This document shows positions 17,453-25,051 of a stretch of 64,000 nucleotides of DNA, piece after piece. Below the pieces are notes generated by a model. It worked only from the letters and a program-made list of their open reading frames with translations, ran no database searches and was not told where the DNA came from. Numbering within the stretch: the first letter of the stretch is position 1; each line of letters starts with the position of its first letter. The stretch comes from Streptomyces ochraceiscleroticus (GTDB taxonomy: Bacteria; Actinomycetota; Actinomycetes; Streptomycetales; Streptomycetaceae), in contig NZ_JOAX01000010.1 of the NCBI RefSeq assembly GCF_000720485.1, forward strand, positions 124,001 to 188,000, read 5' to 3'. The position numbers and the translations under genes are program-made.

Positions 17453-18742
17453 TCATACGACTACGAAGACCAGCCAGGCGGTTACGGGCGCCAGTACGCA
17501 CACGCCCGCGCCCCACCGCAGCAGCCCCCGGTACGTGGCGTTGCGAAGCCTCTCGGGTGCGTTGGCGATGACCAGCGCGCCGTTGGTGGAGAACGGGCTG
17601 GCGTCGACCACGGTCGCGGCCGAGGCCAAGGCGATCACCATGCCGGTGGTGCCGATGGTGCCTGAAGCGAGGAAGGGCACGGCCAGCGGCATGAGTGCGC
17701 CCAGGATGCCGGTGGTGGACGCGAAGGCGGAGACGACACCGCCGACGTAGCAGATGATCAGGGCCGCCAGCAGGGGCGCACCGACCGCCGCGATCATTTT
17801 GCCGAGCGAATCCACGATGCCCAGTTCCTGCAGCAGTGCGATGTAGGTGACGATCCCGCACACCAGCAGCACCACGGGCCAGGCGATCTCCTTGGCGGCC
17901 TGCTGGGCGGTACGCCGGAACAGCAGGGCCAGCAGTGCGGCCAGGGTGAGTGCCAGGAAGCCCGTGTCCAGGGAGAGCACCGTGGTGCCCAGGACCAGCG
18001 CGGCCATCCCGGCCAGCGTTGCCACCTGTTCGACTCCCAGGGACACAGGGGTGCTGCTGCTCTTCTCGTCGGTGGGGCCCGTGCCTTCCCTGTGGTCCGT
18101 ACGGTCCATGCGGTCCGTACCGTCCCTGTGCGCCTCGTCCCCGGTTTTCCGGCGTCCGAAGACACACCAGGTGACCACTGCGACGGCGACGTTGAAGGCG
18201 AAGGTGCCGGCGAAGAGCTGCCCGCCGCCGACCTGCAGCCCGCTGTCTTGGAGGGCCGAGTTGACGATGCCGCCCAGAATGCCGGTGGGGGCGAAGCTGC
18301 CCGCCGCCGCGCCGTTGACCGCCATCAATCCGGCGTACAGCGGATCGATGTGGTGCCGCACGGCGAAGGTGATGCCGATCGGTGCGACGATCGCGACTGC
18401 CGCGGGCGAGGCCGCTCCGGTCGCACACAGCAGTGCGGCGACGGCGAAGAGCGCCCAGGGCACCACACCGGCGCGTTGGCCGGCCGCCCGCATCACCGCG
18501 TGGACCAGCCAGTCCACGGTGCCGTTGACCCGGGCGATGCCGAAGAGGAGCGTCACGGCGACCAGCACCACGAACATCTCGGCGGGAAAGCCGGCCAGCA
18601 CTTCCTCGGGAGTGCGGCCGAGTCCGATGCAGCCCAGCAGGAACGTCGCCACCAGGGCGAGCACGCCCATGTTCAGCCCGCGCACGCTGGACAGCACAAA
18701 GACAGCAACGAGTACGAGCACGCCCGTCAGTTCTGTGGACAT
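17453..18742 (-). CDS. MatC-type dicarboxylate permease
   Basis: The protein has 429 aa from the ATG at 18742, with 11-12 predicted helices. The first segment (GVLVLVAVFVLSSVRGLNMG, GFPAEMFVVLVAVTLLFGIA) matches the MatC N-terminal domain of malonate/dicarboxylate carriers in the ion-transporter superfamily. A cytoplasmic loop around residues 190-220 is Asp/Arg/Thr-rich and repetitive (GTDRMDRTDHREGTG) and may be a recent expansion. The start overlaps the CoA-transferase stop by 16 bp, so uptake and activation are coupled. A C5 dicarboxylate such as itaconate or mesaconate is a likely substrate from context. Confidence 0.83.
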   Translation of the reverse strand: MSTELTGVLVLVAVFVLSSVRGLNMGVLALVATFLLGCIGLGRTPEEVLAGFPAEMFVVLVAVTLLFGIARVNGTVDWLVHAVMRAAGQRAGVVPWALFAVAALLCATGAASPAAVAIVAPIGITFAVRHHIDPLYAGLMAVNGAAAGSFAPTGILGGIVNSALQDSGLQVGGGQLFAGTFAFNVAVAVVTWCVFGRRKTGDEAHRDGTDRMDRTDHREGTGPTDEKSSSTPVSLGVEQVATLAGMAALVLGTTVLSLDTGFLALTLAALLALLFRRTAQQAAKEIAWPVVLLVCGIVTYIALLQELGIVDSLGKMIAAVGAPLLAALIICYVGGVVSAFASTTGILGALMPLAVPFLASGTIGTTGMVIALASAATVVDASPFSTNGALVIANAPERLRNATYRGLLRWGAGVCVLAPVTAWLVFVVV

Positions 18743-20028
18743 GGCGCGCTCCCGTCCCGCGTGCCGGCCTGCGAGGCGTCGAGCCACGCGAGGACGGACT
18801 CGGTGTGCTCGCCCAGCCCCGGCACCGGCCGCAGCCGCTGCGGGGTGCCGTCCTCACCATGGAAGGTGACCGGCGGGATCAGGCCCTCCAGCTCTCCGAC
18901 GGGGCTGTCGAAGGACGCCCAGCGGCCCCGCTCACGCAGCTGGGGATGGTCGCTGAACTCCTCCATGCCGCGCTGCCGTGCGTAGGCGATCCTCGCCTCC
19001 TCGAGGCGGGTCACCAGCTCCTTCGCGGTGAGCCCGCCGGCCACGTCACGCACCAGCTTGTCCAGGTCGGCGCGGTGGGCGACGCGGTCCGCGTTGCCCG
19101 CGAAGCGGTTGTCGTCACACAGCTCCGGGCGGCGCAGGACGATCTCGCAGAAGGAAGCCCACTCGCGCTCGTTCTGCAGCCCCAGCACGATCGTTTTGCC
19201 GTCACGGGTGGCGAAGGGGCCGTACGGGGCGATCGTGGCGTGGCTCGCGCCGGTGCGGCCGGGTGCCGTGCCGCCGTAGCGCGTGAAGTACTCGGCGTAC
19301 CCCATCCACTCCCCGAGCGCCTCCAGCATGGAGATCTCCAGCCGGGAGCCCTCCCCGGTGCGGGCCAGCTCGAGCAGAGCGGTGAGGATGCCGGAGTAGG
19401 CGTACATGCCGGCGCAGATGTCGGCGATGGACAGCCCCACCTTCGAGGGGGTGTCGGGGGTGCCGGTGATGGACAGGAGCCCGGCCTCGCTCTGGACCAG
19501 CAGGTCGTATGCCTTGCGGTCGCGGTAGCCACCGCTGCTGCCGTACCCGGAGATGTCGCAGGTGATCAGCCGCGGGTGGCTGAGAGCGAGCGCGTGATGG
19601 CCAATGCCGAGGCGGGCGGCCGCGCCCGGCGCGAGGTTCTGGACCAGCACGTCGGCCCGGTCGACCAGGGCGTGCAACTGCCGGTTGCCCTCCGGTGATC
19701 GGATGTCGAGCTCGACGCTCTCCTTGCCGCGGTTCAGCCATACGAAGTGGCTCGACATGCCCCGTACGGTGCGGTCGTAGCCACGGGCGAGATCGCCGCT
19801 GCCGGGGCGCTCGATCTTGATGACCCGCGCTCCCAGATCGGCGAGCTGGCGGGTGGCGAACGGCGCGGCGACGGCCTGTTCGAGCGACACCACGACGAGC
19901 CCGGCCAGCGGACCGGCCGCAGGGCCCAGGGCCCCGCCGGTCGCACGGTCAGTCGCGGGGCCGGGGGCAAGATGATGCTCAGGGGAGTGCTCGGATTGCT
20001 GGGAATGCGGGGAATGCGGCTCGGACAT
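18727..20028 (-). CDS. Class III CoA-transferase (probable itaconate/C5-dicarboxylate CoA-transferase)
   Basis: This 433-aa family III (formyl-CoA transferase/CAIB-BAIF) enzyme has VVSLEQAVAAPFATRQLADLG and IKIERPGSGDLAR near the N-terminus, LNRGKESVELDI, and RKAYDLLVQSEAGLLSITG, whose Asp fits the catalytic aspartyl-CoA residue. GGGAGGGA gives a strong ribosome-binding site. The first 40 residues are His/Ser/Pro-rich and poorly conserved. It is the first gene of the operon with MatC and the CitE-like lyase, and is divergent from LysR. The role as itaconate:CoA transferase is inferred from the neighbouring hydratase and lyase. Confidence 0.85.
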   Translation of the reverse strand: MSEPHSPHSQQSEHSPEHHLAPGPATDRATGGALGPAAGPLAGLVVVSLEQAVAAPFATRQLADLGARVIKIERPGSGDLARGYDRTVRGMSSHFVWLNRGKESVELDIRSPEGNRQLHALVDRADVLVQNLAPGAAARLGIGHHALALSHPRLITCDISGYGSSGGYRDRKAYDLLVQSEAGLLSITGTPDTPSKVGLSIADICAGMYAYSGILTALLELARTGEGSRLEISMLEALGEWMGYAEYFTRYGGTAPGRTGASHATIAPYGPFATRDGKTIVLGLQNEREWASFCEIVLRRPELCDDNRFAGNADRVAHRADLDKLVRDVAGGLTAKELVTRLEEARIAYARQRGMEEFSDHPQLRERGRWASFDSPVGELEGLIPPVTFHGEDGTPQRLRPVPGLGEHTESVLAWLDASQAGTRDGSAPCPQN

Positions 20029-20107
20029 GGGGGTCCCTCCCACGGAGTCCTGATCGGCTGTGGGGCCACTTTCCGCCCGTGTCGAGCCGTTGTGAAATGA
20101 CGAATTC

Positions 20108-20136
20108 CCGACCGGTCCATGCGCAAGACGTATAGT
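20108..20136 (+). promoter_or_regulatory. Leaderless promoter of the LysR gene
   Basis: TATAGT (20131-20136) sits exactly 6 nt before the ATG at 20143, with CCGACC (20108-20113) 17 bp further upstream. No ribosome-binding site precedes the ATG. This is the best -10 match in the window. Confidence 0.65.
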
Positions 20137-20142
20137 CCGAGC

Positions 20143-21036
20143 ATGGAGATCCGGGAGCTGCAGTGGTTCGCGGCCTTGGCCGAACATGAGCACGTCACGC
20201 TCGTATCCGAGCGGCTGAACATCTCGCAGCCGACGCTGTCCCGGGCCATCCGGCGGCTGGAGCACCGCGTGGGCGTGCCCTTGTTCGACCGCCACCAGAA
20301 CCGGCTGCGCCTCAACAAGTACGGCGAGGTCTTCCGTGCCCACGCCCTGCGCGCCATCGCCGAGATCGAGGCGGCCGAGCAGCGCATCGCCACGTTGGTC
20401 GACCCGGATTCCGGCACGGTGGCACTCGGGTTCCTGCACTCGTACGGCACCTGGCTGGTGCCCGAACTTCTCGCCGAGTACCGCGCCATCGCCCCGCACA
20501 CCACGTTCGAGCTGCGCGGCGACGCCGCCGACACGGTGGTCGACGACGTCCGGCACGGCCGACTGGACCTGGGCCTGACCAGCCCGCGTCCCGCCGGGGA
20601 CGAGCTCGAATGGACGCCACTGCGGGACGAACCGCTCTGCCTTCTGGTCCCGGCGGGGCACCGGCTGGCCGAGCGGCGCCGGGTGAGGACCGCAGAGCTG
20701 GCCGAGGAGAGCTTCGTGGCCCTGCGGCCGGTCTTCGGGCTGCGCCAGATCGCCGACCGGCTGTGCACAGCCGCGGGATTCATCCCCCGGGTCACCCTGG
20801 AAAGCACCGAGCTGAGCACCCTGCGCTCCTTGGTCGCGGCCGGCCTCGGCGTCGCGATCGTGCCGATCACCGGTAGTCCGGTCGACCGCCGGGGTCCCGT
20901 GGTCGCCGTGCCACTCAGCGACCCGGGGGCGATGCGCACCGTCGGCATGGTCGCGCCGGCCTCGGGCTCTCGCTCGCCCGTGGTCCGGCGCTTCCACGAC
21001 TACGTGTGCTCCACTGCTCATGCACCGTATGCATGA
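20143..21036 (+). CDS. LysR-type transcriptional regulator
   Basis: The protein has 297 aa from ATG 20143. The N-terminal winged HTH (MEIRELQWFAALAEHEHVT, LNISQPTLSRAIRRLEHRVG) is canonical, and the C-terminal periplasmic-binding-like effector domain begins near residue 90. An in-frame ATG at 20119 lies upstream of the -10 hexamer and is rejected. It is divergent from the CoA-transferase operon and followed by the MaoC hydratase gene, so it probably controls both sides in response to a C5 dicarboxylate or its CoA ester, as RipR/ItcR-type LysR proteins do for itaconate in other bacteria. Confidence 0.9.
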   Translation: MEIRELQWFAALAEHEHVTLVSERLNISQPTLSRAIRRLEHRVGVPLFDRHQNRLRLNKYGEVFRAHALRAIAEIEAAEQRIATLVDPDSGTVALGFLHSYGTWLVPELLAEYRAIAPHTTFELRGDAADTVVDDVRHGRLDLGLTSPRPAGDELEWTPLRDEPLCLLVPAGHRLAERRRVRTAELAEESFVALRPVFGLRQIADRLCTAAGFIPRVTLESTELSTLRSLVAAGLGVAIVPITGSPVDRRGPVVAVPLSDPGAMRTVGMVAPASGSRSPVVRRFHDYVCSTAHAPYA

Positions 21037-21092
21037 GGTGGCGGAAAACTCGGCATTTCACAGCAGCCGCCACGGCTTCCAACAATGAGCCC

Positions 21093-21686
21093 ATGACCAC
21101 CGAGAGCCGCGTCAAAGACGATTCGCCCCGCCGGCCCGTTGAAGGCTGGACAGGCCGGTACTTCGAGGACTTCGCCGTCGGCGACGTCTACCGTCATCCG
21201 CTGGGACGCACGGTGCTGGAGACCGACAACTCCTGGATGACCCTGCTCACCCAGAACACGGCGCCGTTGCACTTCGACCGCCACTATTCCGCGGGCACCG
21301 CCTGGGGCAAGCCCCTGGTGGATTCCACCTTCACGCTGGCGCTGGTCACCGGGCAGAGCGTCACCGACATCTCCCAGCACGTGATGGCCAACCTGGGCTG
21401 GGACCGGGTCCGGCTGCCCAATCCGGTGTTCGAGGGCGACACGATCTACTCACAGTCCGAGGTGCTCAGCGCGCGCGAGTCGGCGAGCCGCCCGGACATC
21501 GGCATCATCACCGTGCGCACCGTCGGCTTCAACCAGACGGGCGTCATCGTCATCACCTTCGAGCGGACCCTCATGGTCTACCGCCGGGGCCACGGGCCGA
21601 CCTTCGCCGCGGTGGAGCCCGTCTGGGACGAACGCGCCCGCAAGGCCGCCGGCCTGGACAGCAGGACAGCGGCCCCCGGCGCGTGA
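21093..21686 (+). CDS. MaoC-like hydratase (probable itaconyl/mesaconyl-CoA hydratase)
   Basis: This 197-aa hot-dog fold protein starts at ATG 21093. FEDFAVGDVYRHPLGRTVLE, the active-site region LTQNTAPLHFDRHYS, LVDSTFTLALVTGQSV and GDTIYSQSEVL resemble Ich/Rv2499c-type hydratases that convert itaconyl-CoA or mesaconyl-CoA to citramalyl-CoA. It lies 56 bp after lysR on the same strand. The start has only a weak site (TGAG). Together with the divergent CoA-transferase and lyase it completes a three-step C5-dicarboxylate pathway. It converges with the aldo/keto reductase gene. Confidence 0.85.
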   Translation: MTTESRVKDDSPRRPVEGWTGRYFEDFAVGDVYRHPLGRTVLETDNSWMTLLTQNTAPLHFDRHYSAGTAWGKPLVDSTFTLALVTGQSVTDISQHVMANLGWDRVRLPNPVFEGDTIYSQSEVLSARESASRPDIGIITVRTVGFNQTGVIVITFERTLMVYRRGHGPTFAAVEPVWDERARKAAGLDSRTAAPGA

Positions 21687-21701
21687 ACCGAACCAGGACC
21701 G

Positions 21702-22700
21702 TTACCAGGCGAACGCCTCGGGGGACGGTCCGGGACCCGGGAAGATCTCGTCCAGAGCCGACAGCAGTTCCTCCGGGAGGGTCAGTTCCACTGCCCGGAG
21801 GGCCGACGCGAGCTGGTCCGTCGTGCGCGGCCCGACGATCGGCCCCGTCACGCCGGGCCGGGTGAGCAGCCACGCCAGCGCGACCTCGCCCGGCTCCAGT
21901 CCGTGCTTGGCCACGACGTCCTCGTACGCCTGGATCTGCGCCCGCGCGGTCGGGTCGGCGAGCGTGTCGGCGGCCCTCCCCGAGGTCGAGCGCGCCGCGC
22001 CGCCCTCGCGCTCCTTGCGGATGGCGCCGCCCAGCAGCCCGCCGTGCAGCGGTGACCACGGGATCACCCCGAGCCCGTAGCTCTCGGCCGCCGGGATGAC
22101 CTCCATCTCGGCCCGCCGCTCGGCGAGGTTGTACAGACACTGCTCGCTGACCAGCCCGTACGAACCGCGGCGCGCGGCGGTCTCGTTGGCCTGCGCGATG
22201 TGCCAGCCCGCGTGGTTGGACGACCCCGCGTAGAGGATCTTCCCCTGCTGCACGAGGACGTCGATCGCCTGCCAGATCTCGTCCCAGGGCGTCGCGCGGT
22301 CCACGTGGTGGAACTGGTAGAGGTCGATGTAGTCCGTCCCCAGCCGCTTGAGGCTGGCGTCCACGGCCCGCCGGATGTTCACGGCGGACAGCTTGTCGTG
22401 GTTCGGCCACGCGGTGGCGCCGTCCGGCGCCATGTTCCCGTACACCTTGGTCGCCAGCACGACCTTGTCGCGCCGCCCGTCGCCCTTGGCGAACCAGGAC
22501 CCGACGATCTCCTCGGTACGCCCCTTGTTCTCGCCCCAGCCGTACACATTGGCGGTGTCGAAGAAGTTGACGCCCGCACCCAGCGCGGCGTCCATGATCG
22601 TGTGACTGTCGGCCTCGTCGGTCTGCGGTCCGAAGTTCATCGTCCCGAGAACGAGCCGACTGACCTTGAGCCCCGTACGTCCTAGCTGCGTGTACTCCAT
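21702..22700 (-). CDS. Aldo/keto reductase
   Basis: This 332-aa NADPH-dependent TIM-barrel oxidoreductase shows the catalytic tetrad: Asp/Tyr in FFDTANVYGWGENKG, Lys in VVLATKVYG and His in LYQFHHVDR. The C-terminal cofactor segment is GVTGPIVGPRTTDQLASAL. Its start codon lies inside the DUF397 gene (19-bp overlap), and GGAGG is only 1 nt from the ATG, so translation is probably coupled to the XRE-DUF397 pair. Substrate unknown. Confidence 0.9.
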   Translation of the reverse strand: MEYTQLGRTGLKVSRLVLGTMNFGPQTDEADSHTIMDAALGAGVNFFDTANVYGWGENKGRTEEIVGSWFAKGDGRRDKVVLATKVYGNMAPDGATAWPNHDKLSAVNIRRAVDASLKRLGTDYIDLYQFHHVDRATPWDEIWQAIDVLVQQGKILYAGSSNHAGWHIAQANETAARRGSYGLVSEQCLYNLAERRAEMEVIPAAESYGLGVIPWSPLHGGLLGGAIRKEREGGAARSTSGRAADTLADPTARAQIQAYEDVVAKHGLEPGEVALAWLLTRPGVTGPIVGPRTTDQLASALRAVELTLPEELLSALDEIFPGPGPSPEAFAW

Positions 22701-22888
22701 GCCTCCACAGCCAACGCCTTGGAGTCCGCTCGAATCAAGTGAATGAACGCGGACCAGGAGTCGGGGGACGCGGTAACGCCGGGGCGAGTTATGTCTTTTG
22801 AGTCCCGGACGTGGACGATGGAGGGGGCGACGGCGACTTCAATGCACTCGCCCTGGTCGCCGCTGTAGCTGCTCTTGAACCAGTTCAT
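22682..22888 (-). CDS. DUF397 small acidic protein
   Basis: This 68-aa protein has the standard DUF397 features: FKSSYSGDQGECIEVAVAP, VRDSKDITRPGVTASPDSWSAF. These are partners of WhiJ-like XRE regulators in Streptomyces developmental and antibiotic control (bldB/whiJ/abaA-type modules). It overlaps the XRE gene by ATGA upstream and the aldo/keto reductase by 19 bp downstream. Its sequence is less GC-rich than its neighbours. Confidence 0.9.
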   Translation of the reverse strand: MNWFKSSYSGDQGECIEVAVAPSIVHVRDSKDITRPGVTASPDSWSAFIHLIRADSKALAVEAWSTRS

Positions 22889-23697
22889 AGTCCTCGTGCC
22901 ACCTGTTCGATGAGTTCCGCGGAGTCTTCGGGGCTGAGAGCCTGAGCTCGCAGAATGCCATACCGTGCGAACAGATCGCCCAGGTCGGGCTGTTCGTCTA
23001 CGAAAAAGCCTCCGCTCTGTCCTTCGACGTAGGCGAGCTGGCGCCGCTTGGCCGTCTCCAAGAGGATCATCGGGCCGTTCAGTCCCGCGTGTGTCTGCCG
23101 AGTGGGCGGCATCACCTGGATCTCGACGTTGCGGAGGCGAGCGATGTCCAGGATGTGGTGCAGCGCCTCCTTGAGCACGGACGGACCTCCCAGAGGGCGG
23201 GTGATGGCGATCTGCTCCAGAACAAAACTGATGACCGGCGCCGGTTCTCGGCGGATCAGCTTCTGGCGGTCCAGCCGTGTGGCGACCCTTGCGTCGACTT
23301 CGTCATCGCTCAGCGGAGGGCAGTGGCAGTTGAAGACCGCGTGTGCGTATGCGCCGGTCTGGAGCTGTCCCGGGATGACGTGATTCTGGTACGTGTGCAG
23401 GGCGACAGCTCCGGCCTCCTCCTCCGCGTACTCCTCGGTCCACGTCGGCAAGTGACTGACGTGCAATTGCTCAGCGGCCACCAGAAGCGCGCCCCGGGCG
23501 CCCACCGCATCGTCCGCCAGCGGGGCGAAGTCGCCCTTCGGGGGCCGGTCTCCCCGTTCCACCATGGCGACTTGGGATTTGGAGAACCCCAACCGCTTAC
23601 CCAGCGCCTCCTGCGTCATCCCGGCCTGCTCCCGGTAGAACCGCAAGATCGCTCCGAACATCCGCGTATTGCCGGAGCCGTTTCCACTTCTGTGCAC
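22885..23697 (-). CDS. WhiJ-like XRE regulator (HTH plus DUF5753)
   Basis: The protein has 270 aa from the GTG at 23697, chosen because AAGGGGAGG lies about 5 bp upstream; a GTG at 23718 is also in frame. The N-terminal HTH is LRFYREQAGMTQEALGKRLG with recognition helix FSKSQVAMVERGDR. The rest is a DUF5753 ligand-like domain (YQNHVIPGQLQTGAYAHAVF, IQVMPPTRQTHAGLNGPM). It pairs with the overlapping DUF397 gene. By family precedent it represses development or metabolite genes until its DUF397 partner relieves it. Confidence 0.92.
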   Translation of the reverse strand: MHRSGNGSGNTRMFGAILRFYREQAGMTQEALGKRLGFSKSQVAMVERGDRPPKGDFAPLADDAVGARGALLVAAEQLHVSHLPTWTEEYAEEEAGAVALHTYQNHVIPGQLQTGAYAHAVFNCHCPPLSDDEVDARVATRLDRQKLIRREPAPVISFVLEQIAITRPLGGPSVLKEALHHILDIARLRNVEIQVMPPTRQTHAGLNGPMILLETAKRRQLAYVEGQSGGFFVDEQPDLGDLFARYGILRAQALSPEDSAELIEQVARGL

Positions 23698-23712
23698 GGC
23701 ACCCTCCCCTTG

Positions 23713-23760
23713 GTTCACGGCACTTCACCACTCCCGTGTGGCACTGGTCACAGTGAACTC
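23713..23760. promoter_or_regulatory. GTTCAC / GTGAAC inverted motifs between divergent genes
   Basis: GTTCAC (23713-23718) and GTGAAC (23755-23760) face each other across the intergenic region, with an extra TTCACC at 23724-23729 and a CACTG-GTCA-CAGTG palindrome at 23744-23757. They are plausible binding sites for the XRE protein. Confidence 0.4.
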
Positions 23761-23781
23761 ACGCGCGGAAGGGTTCGGGTC

Positions 23782-24192
23782 ATGAACCCGCGAATCTCAC
23801 CCGATCTCGTACCGGCCTGGCTGCCCGCCTCAGGGCATGCACTCCGGTCCGTCGGCGTCCATTTCGACGCCATCCGCATCGCAGACTTCACCGGGGAGCA
23901 AGTCGCCTACGAAATCATGGCGTTCACCGACTTCCGGGCCGGTCCCATCGTGCGGACGGCCACCGGCGGGCGGTACTCGTACTTTCTGCTGCCGCCTAAG
24001 AGCGCCGCCGCGTACGTCTGGCCGGCCGGGGCGCGTGATCTCGGAAGGGGCGGCCGGGAGGCCGCATTCGTCGGGGTGCCCGCGCTGTACGGGAACACCT
24101 GGCCCCTGGCGTGGCGCTCCCTGCCGTGCGCCGAAGCACCCTTCGTGGAGCCGGGGTTGCTTCACGAGATGGTGCTGCGGGTGGCAGCGTGA
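23782..24192 (+). CDS. Conserved hypothetical protein beside the WhiJ module
   Basis: This 136-aa protein starts at ATG 23782 (GGAAGGG 9 bp upstream). It begins PAWLPASGHALRSVGVHFDA and contains GPIVRTATGGRYSYFLLPP and TWPLAWRSLPCAEAPFVEP. Proteins with this layout frequently sit beside XRE-DUF397 pairs in Streptomyces genomes as far as I recall. I see no catalytic motif, membrane segment or signal peptide. It is divergent from the XRE gene and probably under the same control. Confidence 0.75.
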   Translation: MNPRISPDLVPAWLPASGHALRSVGVHFDAIRIADFTGEQVAYEIMAFTDFRAGPIVRTATGGRYSYFLLPPKSAAAYVWPAGARDLGRGGREAAFVGVPALYGNTWPLAWRSLPCAEAPFVEPGLLHEMVLRVAA

Positions 24193-24246
24193 TCGCGCCG
24201 GTGCTGGGCGGCCTCGGCCCGGTTGCCGCGGCCTGGCATGGACCCG

Positions 24247-24471
24247 TTACCCGACGTCCCCGGCGTCGTCGGGCACCCAGCGCAGTACGTCACCGGGCTG
24301 GCAGCCGAGTGTGCGGCAGATCGCGTCGAGGGTCGTGAACCGCACCGCCTTCGCGCGGCCGTTCTTCAGTACGGCGAGGTTGGCGGGGGTGATGCCCACG
24401 GCTTCGGCGAACTCGCCGACCGACAGGCCGCGTTCGGCGAGCCGGAGGTCGAGGTCGACGATGATCGCCAT
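24247..24471 (-). CDS. Small Cro/C1-type HTH regulator (YozG-like)
   Basis: This 74-aa protein is almost entirely an HTH domain: LDLRLAERGLSVGEFAEAVG, recognition helix TPANLAVLKNGRAKAVRF, then LDAICRTLGCQPGDVLRWVP. It is coupled to the DUF2975 gene through a TGATG stop/start overlap. DUF2975 membrane protein plus small HTH is a recurrent two-gene module; the HTH probably binds the repeated TCGAT sites before the operon. Confidence 0.9.
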   Translation of the reverse strand: MAIIVDLDLRLAERGLSVGEFAEAVGITPANLAVLKNGRAKAVRFTTLDAICRTLGCQPGDVLRWVPDDAGDVG

Positions 24472-24968
24472 CAGACCACCTCGGCGATCTCGGTCTGCAG
24501 GTCCGTCGCCTTGCGCAGGAGGTTGCGCATGACGACGACGAGCATCGCGAACGCTGCTCCCACGCCGACGGCCGCGATCGCCGCGGCCAGCGCGCTGATG
24601 ACGTCCATGCCGTCGTCGGGGGAGGGGATCTCGGCCAGGCCGAGATGCGCGGCGACCCCGGCGGCCAGCAGTGTCGCCACGACCGAGGACCCGATGATGA
24701 TGTCGACCCAGCGGAAGGCCCGTGGCGTGAAGATCGCATCGCGTTCGACCATGCTGAGCAGCATCCACACGGCGGCGAGCGCGACCTGTACGCAGGTGAC
24801 ACCGATGATCGCCACCGTCACGTAGGGCACGGCGAACGGGGCGTATGCAGGAAAGCGGTCGACCTCATCGGCCGCCGTCGTCGGGATGATCACGATCTGA
24901 CCGAAGAGGCCGAAGAGGACCGCTACGGCTATGCCGGCCCGGAGTGCGGCGATGAAGAAGAAATGCAT
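24471..24968 (-). CDS. DUF2975 membrane protein
   Basis: This 165-aa protein has four predicted helices (ALRAGIAVAVLFGLFGQIVI, VTVAIIGVTCVQVALAAVWM, IIIGSSVVATLLAAGVAA, LAAAIAAVGVGAAFAMLVVV) and the conserved SMVERDAIFTPRAFRWVDII loop of DUF2975. It is the first gene of a two-gene operon with the small HTH. No Shine-Dalgarno; the transcript is probably leaderless. A membrane sensor controlling the HTH partner is a reasonable but unproven role. Confidence 0.88.
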   Translation of the reverse strand: MHFFFIAALRAGIAVAVLFGLFGQIVIIPTTAADEVDRFPAYAPFAVPYVTVAIIGVTCVQVALAAVWMLLSMVERDAIFTPRAFRWVDIIIGSSVVATLLAAGVAAHLGLAEIPSPDDGMDVISALAAAIAAVGVGAAFAMLVVVMRNLLRKATDLQTEIAEVV

Positions 24969-24970
24969 GT

Positions 24971-25003
24971 ATCGATTGTCGATCGAAATCTATCGAAAAA
25001 CAA
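24971..25003 (-). promoter_or_regulatory. Leaderless promoter with three phased TCGAT motifs
   Basis: On the minus strand TTGTTT (25003-24998), a 17-bp spacer and GACAAT (24980-24975) precede the DUF2975 ATG by 6 nt. TCGAT occurs at 24996, 24986 and 24975, i.e. 10 and 11 bp apart, between and over the promoter elements. Likely the operator of the partner HTH protein. Confidence 0.55.
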
Positions 25004-25051
25004 TAGGTGCCGTCCGGCCTGTCGATGGCTGGGCCATGGCCGGCCCACGGC

